A stretch of 31,738 nucleotides of DNA. Origin: Pelomonas sp036401055 (GTDB lineage Bacteria; Pseudomonadota; Gammaproteobacteria; Burkholderiales; Burkholderiaceae_C). Positions 10,277 through 20,336 of the stretch are shown one piece after another (position 1 is the first letter of the stretch; each line of letters begins with the position of its first letter). Both the position numbers and the translations under genes were made by a program. The stretch spans positions 1 to 31,738 of the forward strand of contig DASWWC010000138.1 in assembly GCA_036401055.1 (NCBI GenBank), in the 5' to 3' direction. The notes beneath the pieces were generated by a model that did not search any database, was not told the DNA's origin, and saw nothing but the letters and a program-made list of their open reading frames with translations.

Positions 10277-11626
10277 ATGACTTCCTCCTCCGCTCGCCCC
10301 CGTCTCTTTCCCTTGACCTGGCCGCTGCTGCTGGAGCTGTTGCTGGGCATCGGCATCGGCGTCATCGGCACGCTGCTGGCAGCCCGCCTGTCGGACGACG
10401 CCGGCGCCGCCTTCGGCCTGGCCAACCAGGTGTTCGCCGCGTTGTTCGTGCTGTTCCGCGTCATTGGCGCCGGCGTCAGCGTGGCCGTCACGCAGGCGCT
10501 GGGCGCCGGCCGGCGCGACCAGGCCGACGCCGTGGCCCGTGCCACCGTCGGCGCCAGCACCTGGCTGGGCATAGGCGGCGCCGCGGCCGCGCTGCTGGCG
10601 GCGGGGCCGTTGCTGCAGATGGTCAATGCGCCGCCCGAGGTGGCACCGCTGGCCGCCACGCTGCTGCAAACCCTGGCCCCGGCACTGATGCTGGATGCCT
10701 GGAACGCGACCATGGCCAGCGTCATGCGCGCGCATCTGCGCAGCCGCGAGGCGCTGGTGGTGGTCATCGCCATCCAGGTGGTCACGCTTGTGGTGGCCTT
10801 GCTGGCCATGCCCCACCTGGGGCTGCCGGGCTACGCGCTCGCCTGCCTGTGCGGGCGCGGCGTGGGCCTGGCGCTGCACATCGTGCTGTGGCGCGGCCGG
10901 CTGAACCTGAGGCTCACCGCGCCGGACTGGTGGCGCATCGTGCGCCCGCCGCTGGCCACCGTGCTGCACATCGGCATCCCGGGTGCGGCTGAGAACATCT
11001 CATGGCGCCTGGCCTTCATGACCAGCCTGGCCGCTGTCGCTCAGTTGGGCGCGCTCGCGCTGGCGACGCACGCCTACACGATGCAGTTCCTGCACGTGAT
11101 CCTGATCTTCGGCCTGGCCATTGCGTTCGCGGTGGAGATCCTGGTCGGGCACATGATCGGGGCGGGCGAGCTGCACGCGGCGCACAAGCTGGTGCGCAAG
11201 TCGCTGGGGCTGGGCGTGGTGGTGGCACTGGTGGTGTCCGGCGCCTTCGCGCTGGCAGGCCCCTGGCTGCTGACCCGCTTCACGGCCGACCCGCACATCA
11301 TCCAGCTCGGCTGCACGCTGCTGTGGTGGACGGTGCTGGTGGAGCCGGGGCGGGTGTTCAACATGGTCGTCATCAACGCGCTGCGGGCGGCGGGTGACGC
11401 GCGCTACCCCGTCATCGCCGGGGCGGCGTCCATGGCCATCGTGCTGGCGGGCGGCAGCTGGTTCCTGGGCGTGCACCTGGGCTGGGGTCTGGTTGGCGTG
11501 TGGATTGCTTATGCTGCGGACGAATGGATTCGAGGCCTGCTGATGTGGCGCCGCTGGGCGACACTGGGCTGGCTGCCCCATGCCCGGGCCGCGCACCGCA
11601 AGCTGCGTCTGGCCAAGGCCGGGTGA
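10277..11626 (+). CDS. MATE-family efflux transporter
   Basis: A 449-residue integral membrane protein with about twelve hydrophobic segments in two similar halves, as in MATE (NorM/DinF) sodium- or proton-driven exporters of organic cations and drugs. Typical features are VIGAGVSVAVTQALGAGRRDQADAVARATV after the second helix and the equivalent second-half segment IAFAVEILVGHMIGAGELHAAHKLVRKSL. The start ATG 10277 is preceded by AGGA at 10266-10269; GTG 10271 is a less likely alternative. It is monocistronic by position, divergent from acnA and followed by the promoter of the nucleoside operon. The substrate is unknown. Confidence 0.9.
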   Translation: MTSSSARPRLFPLTWPLLLELLLGIGIGVIGTLLAARLSDDAGAAFGLANQVFAALFVLFRVIGAGVSVAVTQALGAGRRDQADAVARATVGASTWLGIGGAAAALLAAGPLLQMVNAPPEVAPLAATLLQTLAPALMLDAWNATMASVMRAHLRSREALVVVIAIQVVTLVVALLAMPHLGLPGYALACLCGRGVGLALHIVLWRGRLNLRLTAPDWWRIVRPPLATVLHIGIPGAAENISWRLAFMTSLAAVAQLGALALATHAYTMQFLHVILIFGLAIAFAVEILVGHMIGAGELHAAHKLVRKSLGLGVVVALVVSGAFALAGPWLLTRFTADPHIIQLGCTLLWWTVLVEPGRVFNMVVINALRAAGDARYPVIAGAASMAIVLAGGSWFLGVHLGWGLVGVWIAYAADEWIRGLLMWRRWATLGWLPHARAAHRKLRLAKAG

Positions 11627-11667
11627 ATCGGTGTTTTCCTAGTCAGTAAAACTTGAGGGATGTTTTC

Positions 11668-11673
11668 TACAAT
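11668..11673 (+). promoter_or_regulatory. Candidate -10 box (TACAAT) of the nucleoside salvage operon
   Basis: TACAAT matches five of six -10 bases and is followed by GCGCCCC. No clear -35 is visible at normal spacing; TTGAGG at 11653 is only nine bases away. Transcription from about 11680 would rule out the upstream ATGs at 11660 and 11675 and give a leader of about 25 bases to ATG 11705. Confidence 0.5.
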
Positions 11674-11704
11674 GCGCCCCTTTCGCCCCGTCACAAGCAC
11701 GCCC

Positions 11705-12682
11705 ATGATGTCTTTCCTGCCCCGTCTTGCAGTGCTGGCCCTGGCAGCCGGCTCGTCCCTGGCCCAGGCCCAGCAGCCCGCGGTGATCTTCGACATGGGC
11801 GGCAAGTTCGACAAATCCTTCAACCAGGCTGGCTACCAAGGTGCCGAGCGCTGGGTCAAGGAGTCGGGCAAGAAGTACCTCGAGTTCGAGATCAGCAACG
11901 ACACCCAGCGCGTGCAGGCCATCCGCCGCATGGCCGAGAAGGGCGCCAACCCCATCATCAGCATCGGCTTCGCCCAGGCGTCCGCGCTGCAGCAGGTGGC
12001 CAAGGATTTCCCCAAGACCCAGTTCGCCATCATCGACGCCCAGGTGAACCTGCCCAACGTGCAGTCCGTGCTGTTCAAGGAGCACGAGGGCAGCTACGTC
12101 GTCGGCGCGATGGCGGCCATGGTCAGCAAGACCGGCAAGGTCGGCTTCGTCGGCGGCATGGACATCCCGCTGATCCGCAAGTTCCAGTGCGGCTACGAGC
12201 AGGGCGCCAAGAAGACCAACCCGAAGATCGAGGTCTTCTCCAACATGACCGGCACCACGTCCACCGCGTGGAACGACCCGACGCGCGGCGGTGAGTTGGC
12301 CAAGGCGCAGTTCGCCAAGGGCTCGGACATCGTTTTCGCTGCGGCCGGCGGCACCGGCGTGGGCGTCTACCAGGCTGCCAAGGACGCCGGCAAGCTGGCC
12401 ATCGGCGTGGACAGCAACCAGAACCACCTGCAGCCCGGCACCATGCTGACCTCGATGGTCAAGCGCGTGGACGTGGCCGTCTACAACGTGCTGAAGGGCT
12501 GGAAGCCCGGCACGCAGGTGCTGGGCCTGAAGGAAGGTGGCGTGGACTACGCGGCCGACGAGCACAACGCCAAGCTGCTGAACCCGGCGCTGAAGGCCAA
12601 GGTCGACGCGGTCAAGGCCGACATCATTGCCGGCAAGGTCAAGGTGGCCGACTACATGGCGGACAACGCCTGCAAGTTCTGA
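11705..12682 (+). CDS. BMP-family nucleoside-binding periplasmic protein of an ABC importer
   Basis: A 325-residue periplasmic binding protein of the BMP/PnrA/Med family, which captures nucleosides for an ABC importer. It starts with a signal peptide (MMSFLPRLAVLALAAGSSLAQA, cleavage near AQA-QQP), without a lipobox cysteine. Family signatures are AVIFDMGGKFDKSFNQAGYQGAE (with the ligand-binding Asp/Asn-rich start), NPIISIGFAQASALQQVAKDFP, GKVGFVGGMDIPLIRKFQCGYEQGA, and VFAAAGGTGVGVYQAAK followed by AIGVDSNQNHLQPG. ATG 11705 (or 11708) was preferred because two earlier in-frame ATGs lie at or upstream of the likely transcript start. It is the first gene of the salvage operon, eight bases before the ATPase gene. 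Nucleoside specificity is inferred from the family and from the downstream enzymes. Confidence 0.93.
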   Translation: MMSFLPRLAVLALAAGSSLAQAQQPAVIFDMGGKFDKSFNQAGYQGAERWVKESGKKYLEFEISNDTQRVQAIRRMAEKGANPIISIGFAQASALQQVAKDFPKTQFAIIDAQVNLPNVQSVLFKEHEGSYVVGAMAAMVSKTGKVGFVGGMDIPLIRKFQCGYEQGAKKTNPKIEVFSNMTGTTSTAWNDPTRGGELAKAQFAKGSDIVFAAAGGTGVGVYQAAKDAGKLAIGVDSNQNHLQPGTMLTSMVKRVDVAVYNVLKGWKPGTQVLGLKEGGVDYAADEHNAKLLNPALKAKVDAVKADIIAGKVKVADYMADNACKF

Positions 12683-12690
12683 GCGACAGC

Positions 12691-14226
12691 GTGGGCACGC
12701 CCGCCGTCCGCCTTCAGGGCATTTCCAAGCGCTTCGGCGCCGTCCAAGCCAACCGCGACGTCAGCTTCGACATCGCGGCCGGCAGTGTTCATGGCCTCGT
12801 CGGCGAGAACGGCGCCGGCAAGAGCACGCTGATGGCCATCCTGTACGGCTACTACCACGCCGACTCGGGCCACATCGAGGTCAACGGCCAGCGCGTCGGC
12901 ATCGACAACTCGCAGCAGGCGATCCAGCTGGGCATCGGCATGGTCCACCAGCACTTCATGCTGGTCGACACGCTGAGCTGCCTGGAGAACATCATGCTGG
13001 GCGCCGAGGGAGGCTTCTTCCTCGGCGCCTCCAAGGCCAAGGTGCGGGCCAAGCTCGAAGCGCTGATGCAGGACACCGGCCTGCACGTGCAGCTCGATGC
13101 CGTCGTGGCCGACCTGCCGGTGGGCGAGCTGCAGCGCCTAGAAATCCTGAAGGCGCTGTACCGCGGCGCCAAGATCCTGATCCTGGACGAGCCCACCGCG
13201 GTGCTGACGCCGCAGGAGACCGACCAGCTCTTCGTCACGCTGCGCCGGCTGCAGCAACTGGGTACCACCCTCATCCTCATCACGCACAAGCTGCGCGAGG
13301 TCATGAGCCTGTGCAGCGCCGTCACGGTGATGCGCGGGGGCCAAGTCGTGGAGACGCGCGACATCGCCTCCTGGAGCGAGGAGGCGCTGGCCGAGTCCAT
13401 GGTCGGTCGCAAGGTCACGCTGGGCCGGCCCGAGGGCCTGCAAGTCCATGTCGGCGAGGTGCGCCTGCAGGCCAGCGGCCTGCACCTGAAGCATGCCAAC
13501 GGCGTGCCGGCGCTGAAGGATGTGCGCCTGACGCTGAAGGCTGGCGAGATCGTCGGCGTGGCCGGCGTGTCCGGCAATGGCCAGAGCGAGCTGCTGGAGG
13601 TGTTGTCCGGCCTGCGCGCGCCCGAGGGCGGCCGCATGGAACTGGCCGGCAAGACCTTCACGCCCGAGGCCTGGCTGGACACCGCACAGGCCCGCCCGCT
13701 GCGCCTGGCGCATGTGCCGGAAGACCGGCATGCGGTGGGCCTGGTCATGAGCTTTCCGGCCTGGGAGTCCGCCGTGCTGGGCTATCAAGACCTGCCCAAG
13801 TACCGCAAGGGCGCTGCGATGAACCACGCGGCGATGCGCGACGCGACCAGGCAGATGCAGGAGCGCTTCGACGTGCGTCCGCGCGACGAGAACCTGGGCT
13901 CCTCCAAGTTCTCCGGTGGCAACCAGCAGAAGCTCATCCTGGCGCGCGAGATCGGCGAGCAGCCCACCGTGCTGCTGGTGGGCCAGCCCACGCGCGGCGT
14001 GGACATCGGCGCCATCGAGTTCATCCACAACCAGTTGCGCGCGCTGCGCGACGCCGGCTGCGCGGTGCTGCTGGTCAGCAGCGAGCTGGACGAGATCCTG
14101 GCGCTGGCCGACCGCGTGGTGGTCATGAACTGCGGCCGCATCACGGGTGAGCTGGCGATTGAAGACTGCGACGAGAAGCGATTGGGTCTGTTGATGGCTG
14201 CACAAGAAGAACGAGCGCTCGCATGA
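12691..14226 (+). CDS. Nucleoside ABC importer, double ATPase subunit
   Basis: A 511-residue protein with two fused nucleotide-binding domains, as in the YufO/RbsA class of importer ATPases. The first domain has Walker A GENGAGKST, a signature LPVGELQRLEI and Walker B ILILDEPTAVLTP. The second domain is degenerate: its Walker A position reads GVSGNGQSE (no Lys) and its Walker B reads LLVGQPTRGVD (no Asp-Glu pair), while FSGGNQQK is kept. Such asymmetry is normal in this class. The start is GTG 12691, eight bases after the preceding stop; the Shine-Dalgarno sequence is weak. Its stop overlaps the first permease start (ATGA). It powers import together with the two permeases and the BMP protein. 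Confidence 0.95.
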   Translation: MGTPAVRLQGISKRFGAVQANRDVSFDIAAGSVHGLVGENGAGKSTLMAILYGYYHADSGHIEVNGQRVGIDNSQQAIQLGIGMVHQHFMLVDTLSCLENIMLGAEGGFFLGASKAKVRAKLEALMQDTGLHVQLDAVVADLPVGELQRLEILKALYRGAKILILDEPTAVLTPQETDQLFVTLRRLQQLGTTLILITHKLREVMSLCSAVTVMRGGQVVETRDIASWSEEALAESMVGRKVTLGRPEGLQVHVGEVRLQASGLHLKHANGVPALKDVRLTLKAGEIVGVAGVSGNGQSELLEVLSGLRAPEGGRMELAGKTFTPEAWLDTAQARPLRLAHVPEDRHAVGLVMSFPAWESAVLGYQDLPKYRKGAAMNHAAMRDATRQMQERFDVRPRDENLGSSKFSGGNQQKLILAREIGEQPTVLLVGQPTRGVDIGAIEFIHNQLRALRDAGCAVLLVSSELDEILALADRVVVMNCGRITGELAIEDCDEKRLGLLMAAQEERALA

Positions 14227-15326
14227 GCCAACCGACACAACTCCCGCGCTGGATCGACATCGGCCTGCTGCCGCTGTGGAACCTCGCCGTCGCGCTGCTG
14301 GTGGCCGGCCTCGTGGTCAAGCTCATCGGTCACAGCCCCTGGCAGGCGCTGACCGTGTTGCTGAATGGCGCGCTGGGCAGCGCCCGCGGCCTGGGCTACT
14401 CGCTGTACTACGCGACCACTTTCATCTTCACGGGCCTGGCGGTGGCGGTGGCCATTCATGCCGGCCTGTTCAACATCGGTGGCGAGGGCCAGGCGACGCT
14501 GGGCGGCGTGGGCGTGGCGCTGGTGGCGCTGTGGCTGGGCGCCTCGCTGCCGGCGGTCGTCATGCTGCCGCTGCTGATCGTTGCCGCCGCGCTCTTCGGC
14601 ATGCTGTGGGCCGCTGTGCCGGCCTATCTGCAGGCCTGGCGCGGCAGCCACATCGTCATCACGACGATCATGTTCAATTTCCTCTCGGCGAGCCTGAACA
14701 GCTACCTGCTGGTGAACTGGCTGCGGCCGGCCGGCAGCATGGCGGTGGAGTCAGCGGAGTTTTCCGAGAGCGCCCGCATGCCGGCGCTGCACCAGATCGC
14801 CGCGGCCTTTGGGGTCGAACTGCCGTCGTCGCCGCTGAACCTCAGCCTCGTCATCGCGCTGCTGGCCTGCGTGTTCGTCGGCTGGTTTCTGTGGAAGAGC
14901 GCCGCCGGCTATGCCGTGCGTGCGGTGGGCAGTGCGCCGCGCGCCGCGCACTACGCCGGCATCCACCCGCGCCTGCAGGTGCTGCTGGCCATGGCCATTT
15001 CCGGCGCGCTGGCCGGCATGGTGGGCGTCAACGAGATCTCCGGCGTGCAAGGCAAGCTGACGCTGGACTTCGTCGCCGGCGCCGGCTTCACCGGCATCGC
15101 CGTGTCGCTGATGGGCCGCAACCATCCGGTGGGCATCATCCTCGCGTCGCTGCTGTTCGGCGTGCTGTACCAGGGCGGCGTCGAGGTGTCGTTCGAGCTG
15201 CAAGGCTTCAGCCGCGAGATGGTCGTCACGGCGCAAGGCCTGATCGTGCTGTTCTCCGGCGCGATGGCCGCCGTCAGCGCGCCGCTGTTCGCCCGCGTCT
15301 ACGCGAAGTTGAAGGGAGGCCGCTGA
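14223..15326 (+). CDS. Nucleoside ABC importer permease 1
   Basis: A 367-residue inner-membrane permease of the branched-chain/ribose type (YufP-like), with about eight to ten hydrophobic segments. Recognisable family stretches are HAGLFNIGGEGQATLGGVGVALVAL, the short loop VITTIMFNFLSASLNSYLL, and VRAVGSAPRAAHYAGIHPR, the cytoplasmic coupling loop that contacts the ATPase. It overlaps the ATPase gene by four bases and the second permease by one base, so the three are translated together. The two permeases form a heterodimeric channel. Confidence 0.93.
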   Translation: MSQPTQLPRWIDIGLLPLWNLAVALLVAGLVVKLIGHSPWQALTVLLNGALGSARGLGYSLYYATTFIFTGLAVAVAIHAGLFNIGGEGQATLGGVGVALVALWLGASLPAVVMLPLLIVAAALFGMLWAAVPAYLQAWRGSHIVITTIMFNFLSASLNSYLLVNWLRPAGSMAVESAEFSESARMPALHQIAAAFGVELPSSPLNLSLVIALLACVFVGWFLWKSAAGYAVRAVGSAPRAAHYAGIHPRLQVLLAMAISGALAGMVGVNEISGVQGKLTLDFVAGAGFTGIAVSLMGRNHPVGIILASLLFGVLYQGGVEVSFELQGFSREMVVTAQGLIVLFSGAMAAVSAPLFARVYAKLKGGR

Positions 15327-16291
15327 TGGATGACGTCCTGATCGCCTCGGTGCTGGCCTCCACGCTGCGCGTGTCGGCGCCGCTGCTGCTGTGCGCGATG
15401 GCGGGCGTGCTGTCCGAGCGCGCCGGCGTTGTGGACCTGGGCCTGGAAGGCAAGATGCTGTTCGCGGCCTTCGCCGCGGCGGCCACCGCCTCGGTCACGC
15501 ATTCCACGGCCTATGGCCTGCTCGCGGGCATCGCCGTGGCCTGCCTCGCGTCCCTCGTGCACGGCTTCGCCTGCGTGTCCAACCGGGGCGACCAGGTCGT
15601 CTCCGGCGTCGCGCTGAACATGATCGCCGCGGGTCTGACGGTCGTGCTGGGCATCGCCTGGTTCCAGCAGGGCGGCCAGACGCCGCCCATCGCCTCCGAC
15701 GTGCGCCTGACGGCCGTCGTCCCTGGCTTTGCCGAGCCTCAGCCCGGCCACTGGTTCGCCTCGGTGTTCGGCCACGGCTTCCTGAGCCACAACGTGCTGG
15801 TCTACGCGGCCTTCCTGATGGTCGGCGCCGTGTGGTTCTTCCTGGAGCGCACCCGCCCGGGCCTGCGCCTGCGTGCGGTCGGTGAGAACCCTGCGATGGT
15901 TGAAGCTGCGGGCATGTCCGTGCAGGGTCTGCGCTACCAGGCCCTGCTGATGAACGGCGTGTTGTGCGGCCTGGCCGGCGCGTATCTGACGCTGGCGCAG
16001 AACGCGTCCTTCTCGCCCAACATGACGGCAGGCCGCGGCTTCATCGCGCTGGCCGCAATGATCTTCGGCAAGTGGAAGCCGCTGCCGACGATGGGCGCCT
16101 GCCTGTTGTTCGGGTTCCTGGATGCCGTGGCCATCCGCATGCAGGGCGTTGCACTGCCGGGAATCGGCGAAGTACCCGTGCAGCTGATCCAGGCTTTGCC
16201 CTACATCTTGACGGTCGTTCTGTTGGCTGGCTTCATTGGTTCGGCGATCGCCCCGAAGGCGCTGGGCCGGCCTTACGTGAAGGAGCGCTGA
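15326..16291 (+). CDS. Nucleoside ABC importer permease 2
   Basis: A 321-residue membrane permease (YufQ-like), paralogous to the preceding one. Family stretches are SERAGVVDLGLEGKMLFAAFAAA, NRGDQVVSGVALNMIAAGLT, LRAVGENPAMVEAAGMSV (coupling loop) and GRGFIALAAMIFGKWKP. ATG 15326 shares one base with the preceding stop (TGATG) and has GGGAGG about eight bases upstream; the open frame continues upstream only as a shadow inside permease 1. AAGGAG near the end of the gene serves as ribosome binding site for cdd, one base beyond the stop. Confidence 0.94.
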   Translation: MDDVLIASVLASTLRVSAPLLLCAMAGVLSERAGVVDLGLEGKMLFAAFAAAATASVTHSTAYGLLAGIAVACLASLVHGFACVSNRGDQVVSGVALNMIAAGLTVVLGIAWFQQGGQTPPIASDVRLTAVVPGFAEPQPGHWFASVFGHGFLSHNVLVYAAFLMVGAVWFFLERTRPGLRLRAVGENPAMVEAAGMSVQGLRYQALLMNGVLCGLAGAYLTLAQNASFSPNMTAGRGFIALAAMIFGKWKPLPTMGACLLFGFLDAVAIRMQGVALPGIGEVPVQLIQALPYILTVVLLAGFIGSAIAPKALGRPYVKER

Positions 16292-16292
16292 G

Positions 16293-16709
16293 GTGGAACT
16301 GAGCCAAGACCTGCTGGACCGTCTGCTCGCCGAATCCCTGCGCGCCCGCGAGTTCGCCCACGCACCTTACTCCAAGTACAAGGTCGGCGTCGCCCTCCTG
16401 GACGAGCAAGGGTGCATCCACATCGGCGCCAACATGGAGAACGCGTCCTACCCGCAGGGCTGGTGCGCCGAACCGTCGGCGCTGACGGCCATGCTCATGG
16501 CCGGCGGCAAGCAGGCCACGGTGGCGCTGGTTACCGGCCCCGGGCCGGACATCATCACGCCCTGCGGCGGCTGCCGCCAGAAGCTCCGGGAGTTCTCCGT
16601 GCCCGAGGAGCTTGTCATCATCGCCGGCGATCCTGGCGGCATCCGCCAACGCTGGACCCTGGCCGAGCTGCTTCCCCACAGCTTCGGGCCCGCCCACTTG
16701 AACATCTAA
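16293..16709 (+). CDS. cdd: Cytidine deaminase
   Basis: A 138-residue zinc enzyme of the tetrameric class converting cytidine and deoxycytidine to uridine and deoxyuridine in the cytoplasm. Zinc and catalytic motifs are WCAEPSA (Cys ligand and catalytic Glu) and PCGGCRQ (two Cys ligands); APYSKYKVGVALL and GANMENASYPQG are also typical. The Arg that often follows CAE is Pro here, a variation in the loop around the zinc. The start is GTG 16293 with AAGGAG at 16280-16285. Its position behind the nucleoside importer indicates that it acts on imported pyrimidine nucleosides. Confidence 0.96.
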   Translation: MELSQDLLDRLLAESLRAREFAHAPYSKYKVGVALLDEQGCIHIGANMENASYPQGWCAEPSALTAMLMAGGKQATVALVTGPGPDIITPCGGCRQKLREFSVPEELVIIAGDPGGIRQRWTLAELLPHSFGPAHLNI

Positions 16710-16717
16710 GGTTCCCC

Positions 16718-17550
16718 ATGATCGACAACAAGACCCTCGACGTCGCCATCAGCGCGAGCGTCGACAAGCTGCAATCCCTGTTCGGCAACGCTCCTGAAGT
16801 CGCCGTCGTGCTCGGCTCCGGCTGGGCCGGTGCGGTCAGCCATGTGCAGGAAGCCAAGAACCTGCCCTACACCGAGCTGCCCGCCTTCCCGCAGCCCAAG
16901 GTCGAAGGCCATGTCAACGAGATCGTCGTCGGCAAGATCGGCGAGCAGCGCGTCATCTTCCTGCGCGGTCGCGCGCACACCTATGAGAGCGGCGACTGCA
17001 CCGGCATGGCCGGCGCACTGCGCTCGCTGAAGCGCTGGGGCGTCAAGCTGCTCGTGCAGACCAACGCGTCCGGTTCGCTGCGCAGCCACATGCCGCCCGG
17101 CAGCCTGATGCTGATTGCCGACCACATCAACGCGCCGCAGCGCAGCCCGCTGGTGGGCGAGCAGGGCAGCCACCGCTTCGTCGACATGGTCAACGCCTAC
17201 GACGGCGAGCTGCGCAAGCATGCGCTGGCGCTGGCCAAGCACGAGAACCTGATGCTGGGCGAGGGCACCTACTGCTGGGCGCTGGGCCCGCAGTTCGAGA
17301 CGCCGGCCGAGATCCGCATGTTCGCCGCCTGGGGCGCCGACGCCGTCGGCATGAGCACCGTGCCCGAGACCATCCTGGCCCGGCATGCCGGCTTGAAGGT
17401 GATGGGCATTGCGCTGATGACCAACATGGCCGCCGGCCTGTCCGCCGAGGCGCTGACGCATGACCTGACGTTGAAGCAGGCGCAGATGTCCGGCGAGCGC
17501 GCCGCCGGCTTCCTGGCCGTGCTGGTGGCCAGCTTCAAGGACGTGGCGCT

Positions 17551-17554
<4 letters not shown>
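16718..17554 (+). CDS. Purine nucleoside phosphorylase (trimeric type)
   Basis: A 278-residue phosphorylase splitting purine (deoxy)nucleosides into base and (deoxy)ribose-1-phosphate. Motifs of the trimeric PNP family are VVLGSGW (phosphate loop), VEGHVN (phosphate-binding His), RGRAHTYE, TNASGSLR, GPQFETPAEIRM, DAVGMSTVPE and LMTNMAAG. The Asn in the last motif is, in the family, the purine-contacting residue associated with 6-oxopurines (guanosine, inosine) rather than adenosine. The start ATG 16718 lies eight bases after cdd, giving the usual N-terminus; an open frame runs upstream only through cdd. The stop overlaps the deoC start (GTGA). Confidence 0.94.
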
Positions 17555-18315
<761 letters not shown>

Positions 18316-18318
18316 ACC

Positions 18319-19629
18319 ATGCTTGCCCAAGAAATCATCCGCGCCAAGCGCGACGGCCAGGCGCTCAACGAAGCGCAGATCCAGAACTTCGTCGATGGCC
18401 TGACGCACAACACGTGGAGCGAAGGCCAGGTCGCCGCGCTCGGCATGGCCGTGTTCCTGAAGGGCATGGGCCGCGACGAGGCCGTGCTGCTGACCCGCGC
18501 GATGATGAACTCAGGCCGCGTCATGCGCTGGCCCGACATGCCCGGCCCGGTGCTGGACAAGCACAGCAGCGGCGGCGTGGGCGACAAGGTCAGCCTGATG
18601 CTGGCGCCCATGGTCGCCGCGTGCGGCGGCTATGTGCCGATGATTGCCGGTCGCGGCCTGGGCCACACCGGTGGCACGGTCGACAAGCTGGAAGCCATCC
18701 CCGGCTACACGACGACGCCCGACCCGGCCAAGTTCGACCAGATCGTCCGGTCCCTCGGCTGCGCCATCATCGGCCAGACCGCTGACCTGGCTCCGGCCGA
18801 TAAGCGCTTCTACGCGACGCGTGACGTGACGGCCACGGTCGAAAGCGTGCCGCTGATCACTGCCAGCATCCTGTCCAAGAAGCTGGCTGCCGGCCTCGAA
18901 GGCCTGGCCATGGACATCAAGTGCGGCAACGGTGCCTTCGCGTCCACGCCCGAGTTCGCGAAGGAACTGGCCGAGAGCATCGTCGCGGTCGCCGGCGGCG
19001 CGGGCCTGAAGACGCGTGCGCTGATCACCGACATGAACCAGATCCTGGGCACGGATGTCGGCAACGCGCTGGAAGTCATCGAGACCATCCACTACCTGAC
19101 CGGCAAGCACCGCGAGCCGCGCCTGCACGAAGTGACGCTGGCGCTGTGCGCCGAGATGCTGGTGCTGGGCAACCTGGCCGCCGACACCGCCGCCGCGCGC
19201 GTGAAGCTGCAGGCCGCGCTGGACTCCGGCGCCGCCGCCGAGAAGTTCGCCAAGATGGTCGTTGCGCTGGGCGGCCCGGCCGACCTGATGGAGCGCCCCG
19301 ACGCCTACCTGACTGCCGCGCCCGTCGTGAAGCCCGTGCCGGCGCCGCGCGACGGCGTGATCACGACGATGTCGACGCGTGACCTGGGCGTGGCCATCGT
19401 CGAACTGGGCGGTGGCCGCCGCAAGGCCGGCGACGCGATCGACATGCGTGTGGGCTTCTCCGACGTGCAGCCGCTGGGCACGCGCGTGACGGCCGGCCAG
19501 CCGCTGGCGCTGATCCACGCTGCCGACGATGCCGCGGCGGACCGTGCCATCGGCGCCTACCTGGCGGCCTGCACGCTGGGTGATGCCGACGTGGCCGCCA
19601 CGCCCATGGTCATGGCCGAGGTGGGCTGA
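18319..19629 (+). CDS. deoA: Thymidine phosphorylase
   Basis: A 436-residue enzyme converting thymidine/deoxyuridine and phosphate to the base and deoxyribose-1-phosphate. Family signatures are the N-terminal helical domain (MLAQEIIRAKRDGQ), the phosphate-binding loop DKHSSGGVGDKVSL, and MIAGRGLGHTGGTVDKLEAI, with a C-terminal alpha/beta domain to the end. Length is normal for DeoA (~440). It starts three bases after deoC and its stop shares one base with the trmB start (TGATG). With cdd it completes pyrimidine deoxynucleoside salvage: deoxycytidine to deoxyuridine to uracil. Confidence 0.97.
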   Translation: MLAQEIIRAKRDGQALNEAQIQNFVDGLTHNTWSEGQVAALGMAVFLKGMGRDEAVLLTRAMMNSGRVMRWPDMPGPVLDKHSSGGVGDKVSLMLAPMVAACGGYVPMIAGRGLGHTGGTVDKLEAIPGYTTTPDPAKFDQIVRSLGCAIIGQTADLAPADKRFYATRDVTATVESVPLITASILSKKLAAGLEGLAMDIKCGNGAFASTPEFAKELAESIVAVAGGAGLKTRALITDMNQILGTDVGNALEVIETIHYLTGKHREPRLHEVTLALCAEMLVLGNLAADTAAARVKLQAALDSGAAAEKFAKMVVALGGPADLMERPDAYLTAAPVVKPVPAPRDGVITTMSTRDLGVAIVELGGGRRKAGDAIDMRVGFSDVQPLGTRVTAGQPLALIHAADDAAADRAIGAYLAACTLGDADVAATPMVMAEVG

Positions 19630-20336
19630 TGAGCGACGAAGAGGTCAAGCAGGATCAGCCGCAGGATCGGCCACACCGCGCCATCAAGAGCTTCGTCACG
19701 CGGCCCGGCCGCATGGGGACGGGCCAGATCAAGGCGCTGGCCGAACTGGGCCCGAAGTTCGTGCTGCCCTACAAGGTCGAGCGACTCGACACCGCCGCGA
19801 CCTTCGGCCGCAGCGCGCCGCTGGTGCTGGAGATCGGCTTCGGCATGGGCGCCGCCACGGCCGACATCGCGCAGACGCTGCCCGATCACGACTTCATCGG
19901 CTGCGAGGTCCATGAGCCCGGCGTCGGCGCACTGCTGAAGCTGATCGGTGAGCGCGAGATCGGCAACATCCGCATCGTCCAGCACGACGCCGTCGAGGTG
20001 TTGCGCGACATGGTCGGTGAAGCCGCACTCGATGGCGTGCACATCTTCTTCCCGGACCCTTGGCACAAGAAGCGCCACAACAAGCGCCGACTGATCCAGG
20101 CGCCCTTCGTTGCCAATCTGGTGCGGCACATCAAGCCCGGCGGCTACCTGCACTGCGCTACCGACTGGCAGCCCTATGCCGAGCAGATGCTTGAAGTGCT
20201 GTCGGCCGAGCCCCATCTCCTGAACACTGCGGCGGGCTATGCTGACAAGCCCGCCTACCGCCCCCTCACCAAGTTCGAGAACCGCGGCATCAAGCTCGGA
20301 CATGGCGTGTGGGACCTGGTGTTCAGGAAACGCTGA
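19629..20336 (+). CDS. trmB: tRNA (guanine-N7-)-methyltransferase
   Basis: A 235-residue SAM-dependent enzyme making m7G46 in the variable loop of tRNAs. Motif I is LEIGFGMGAATADIAQ, then GCEVHEPGVGALL, and the diagnostic TrmB segment IFFPDPWHKKRHNKRRL with the catalytic Asp. PAYRPLTKFENRG near the C-terminus is also typical. ATG 19629 shares one base with the deoA stop, with GAGG upstream; the coaBC start overlaps its stop in the same way. Here it is the first housekeeping gene in a run that begins as nucleoside salvage, so its expression may depend on the salvage promoter. Confidence 0.97.
   Translation: MSDEEVKQDQPQDRPHRAIKSFVTRPGRMGTGQIKALAELGPKFVLPYKVERLDTAATFGRSAPLVLEIGFGMGAATADIAQTLPDHDFIGCEVHEPGVGALLKLIGEREIGNIRIVQHDAVEVLRDMVGEAALDGVHIFFPDPWHKKRHNKRRLIQAPFVANLVRHIKPGGYLHCATDWQPYAEQMLEVLSAEPHLLNTAAGYADKPAYRPLTKFENRGIKLGHGVWDLVFRKR

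Noticed and set aside
11660..11704. Earlier ATG starts (11660, 11675) for the BMP nucleoside-binding protein.
   Set aside because: They fall upstream of or at the likely transcript start of the TACAAT promoter and would put 11-16 extra residues before a normal signal peptide.
13537..14100. Loss of Walker A Lys and Walker B Asp/Glu in the second ATPase domain of the nucleoside importer, as a possible defect.
   Set aside because: One degenerate nucleotide-binding site is usual in this double-ATPase class and does not indicate inactivation.
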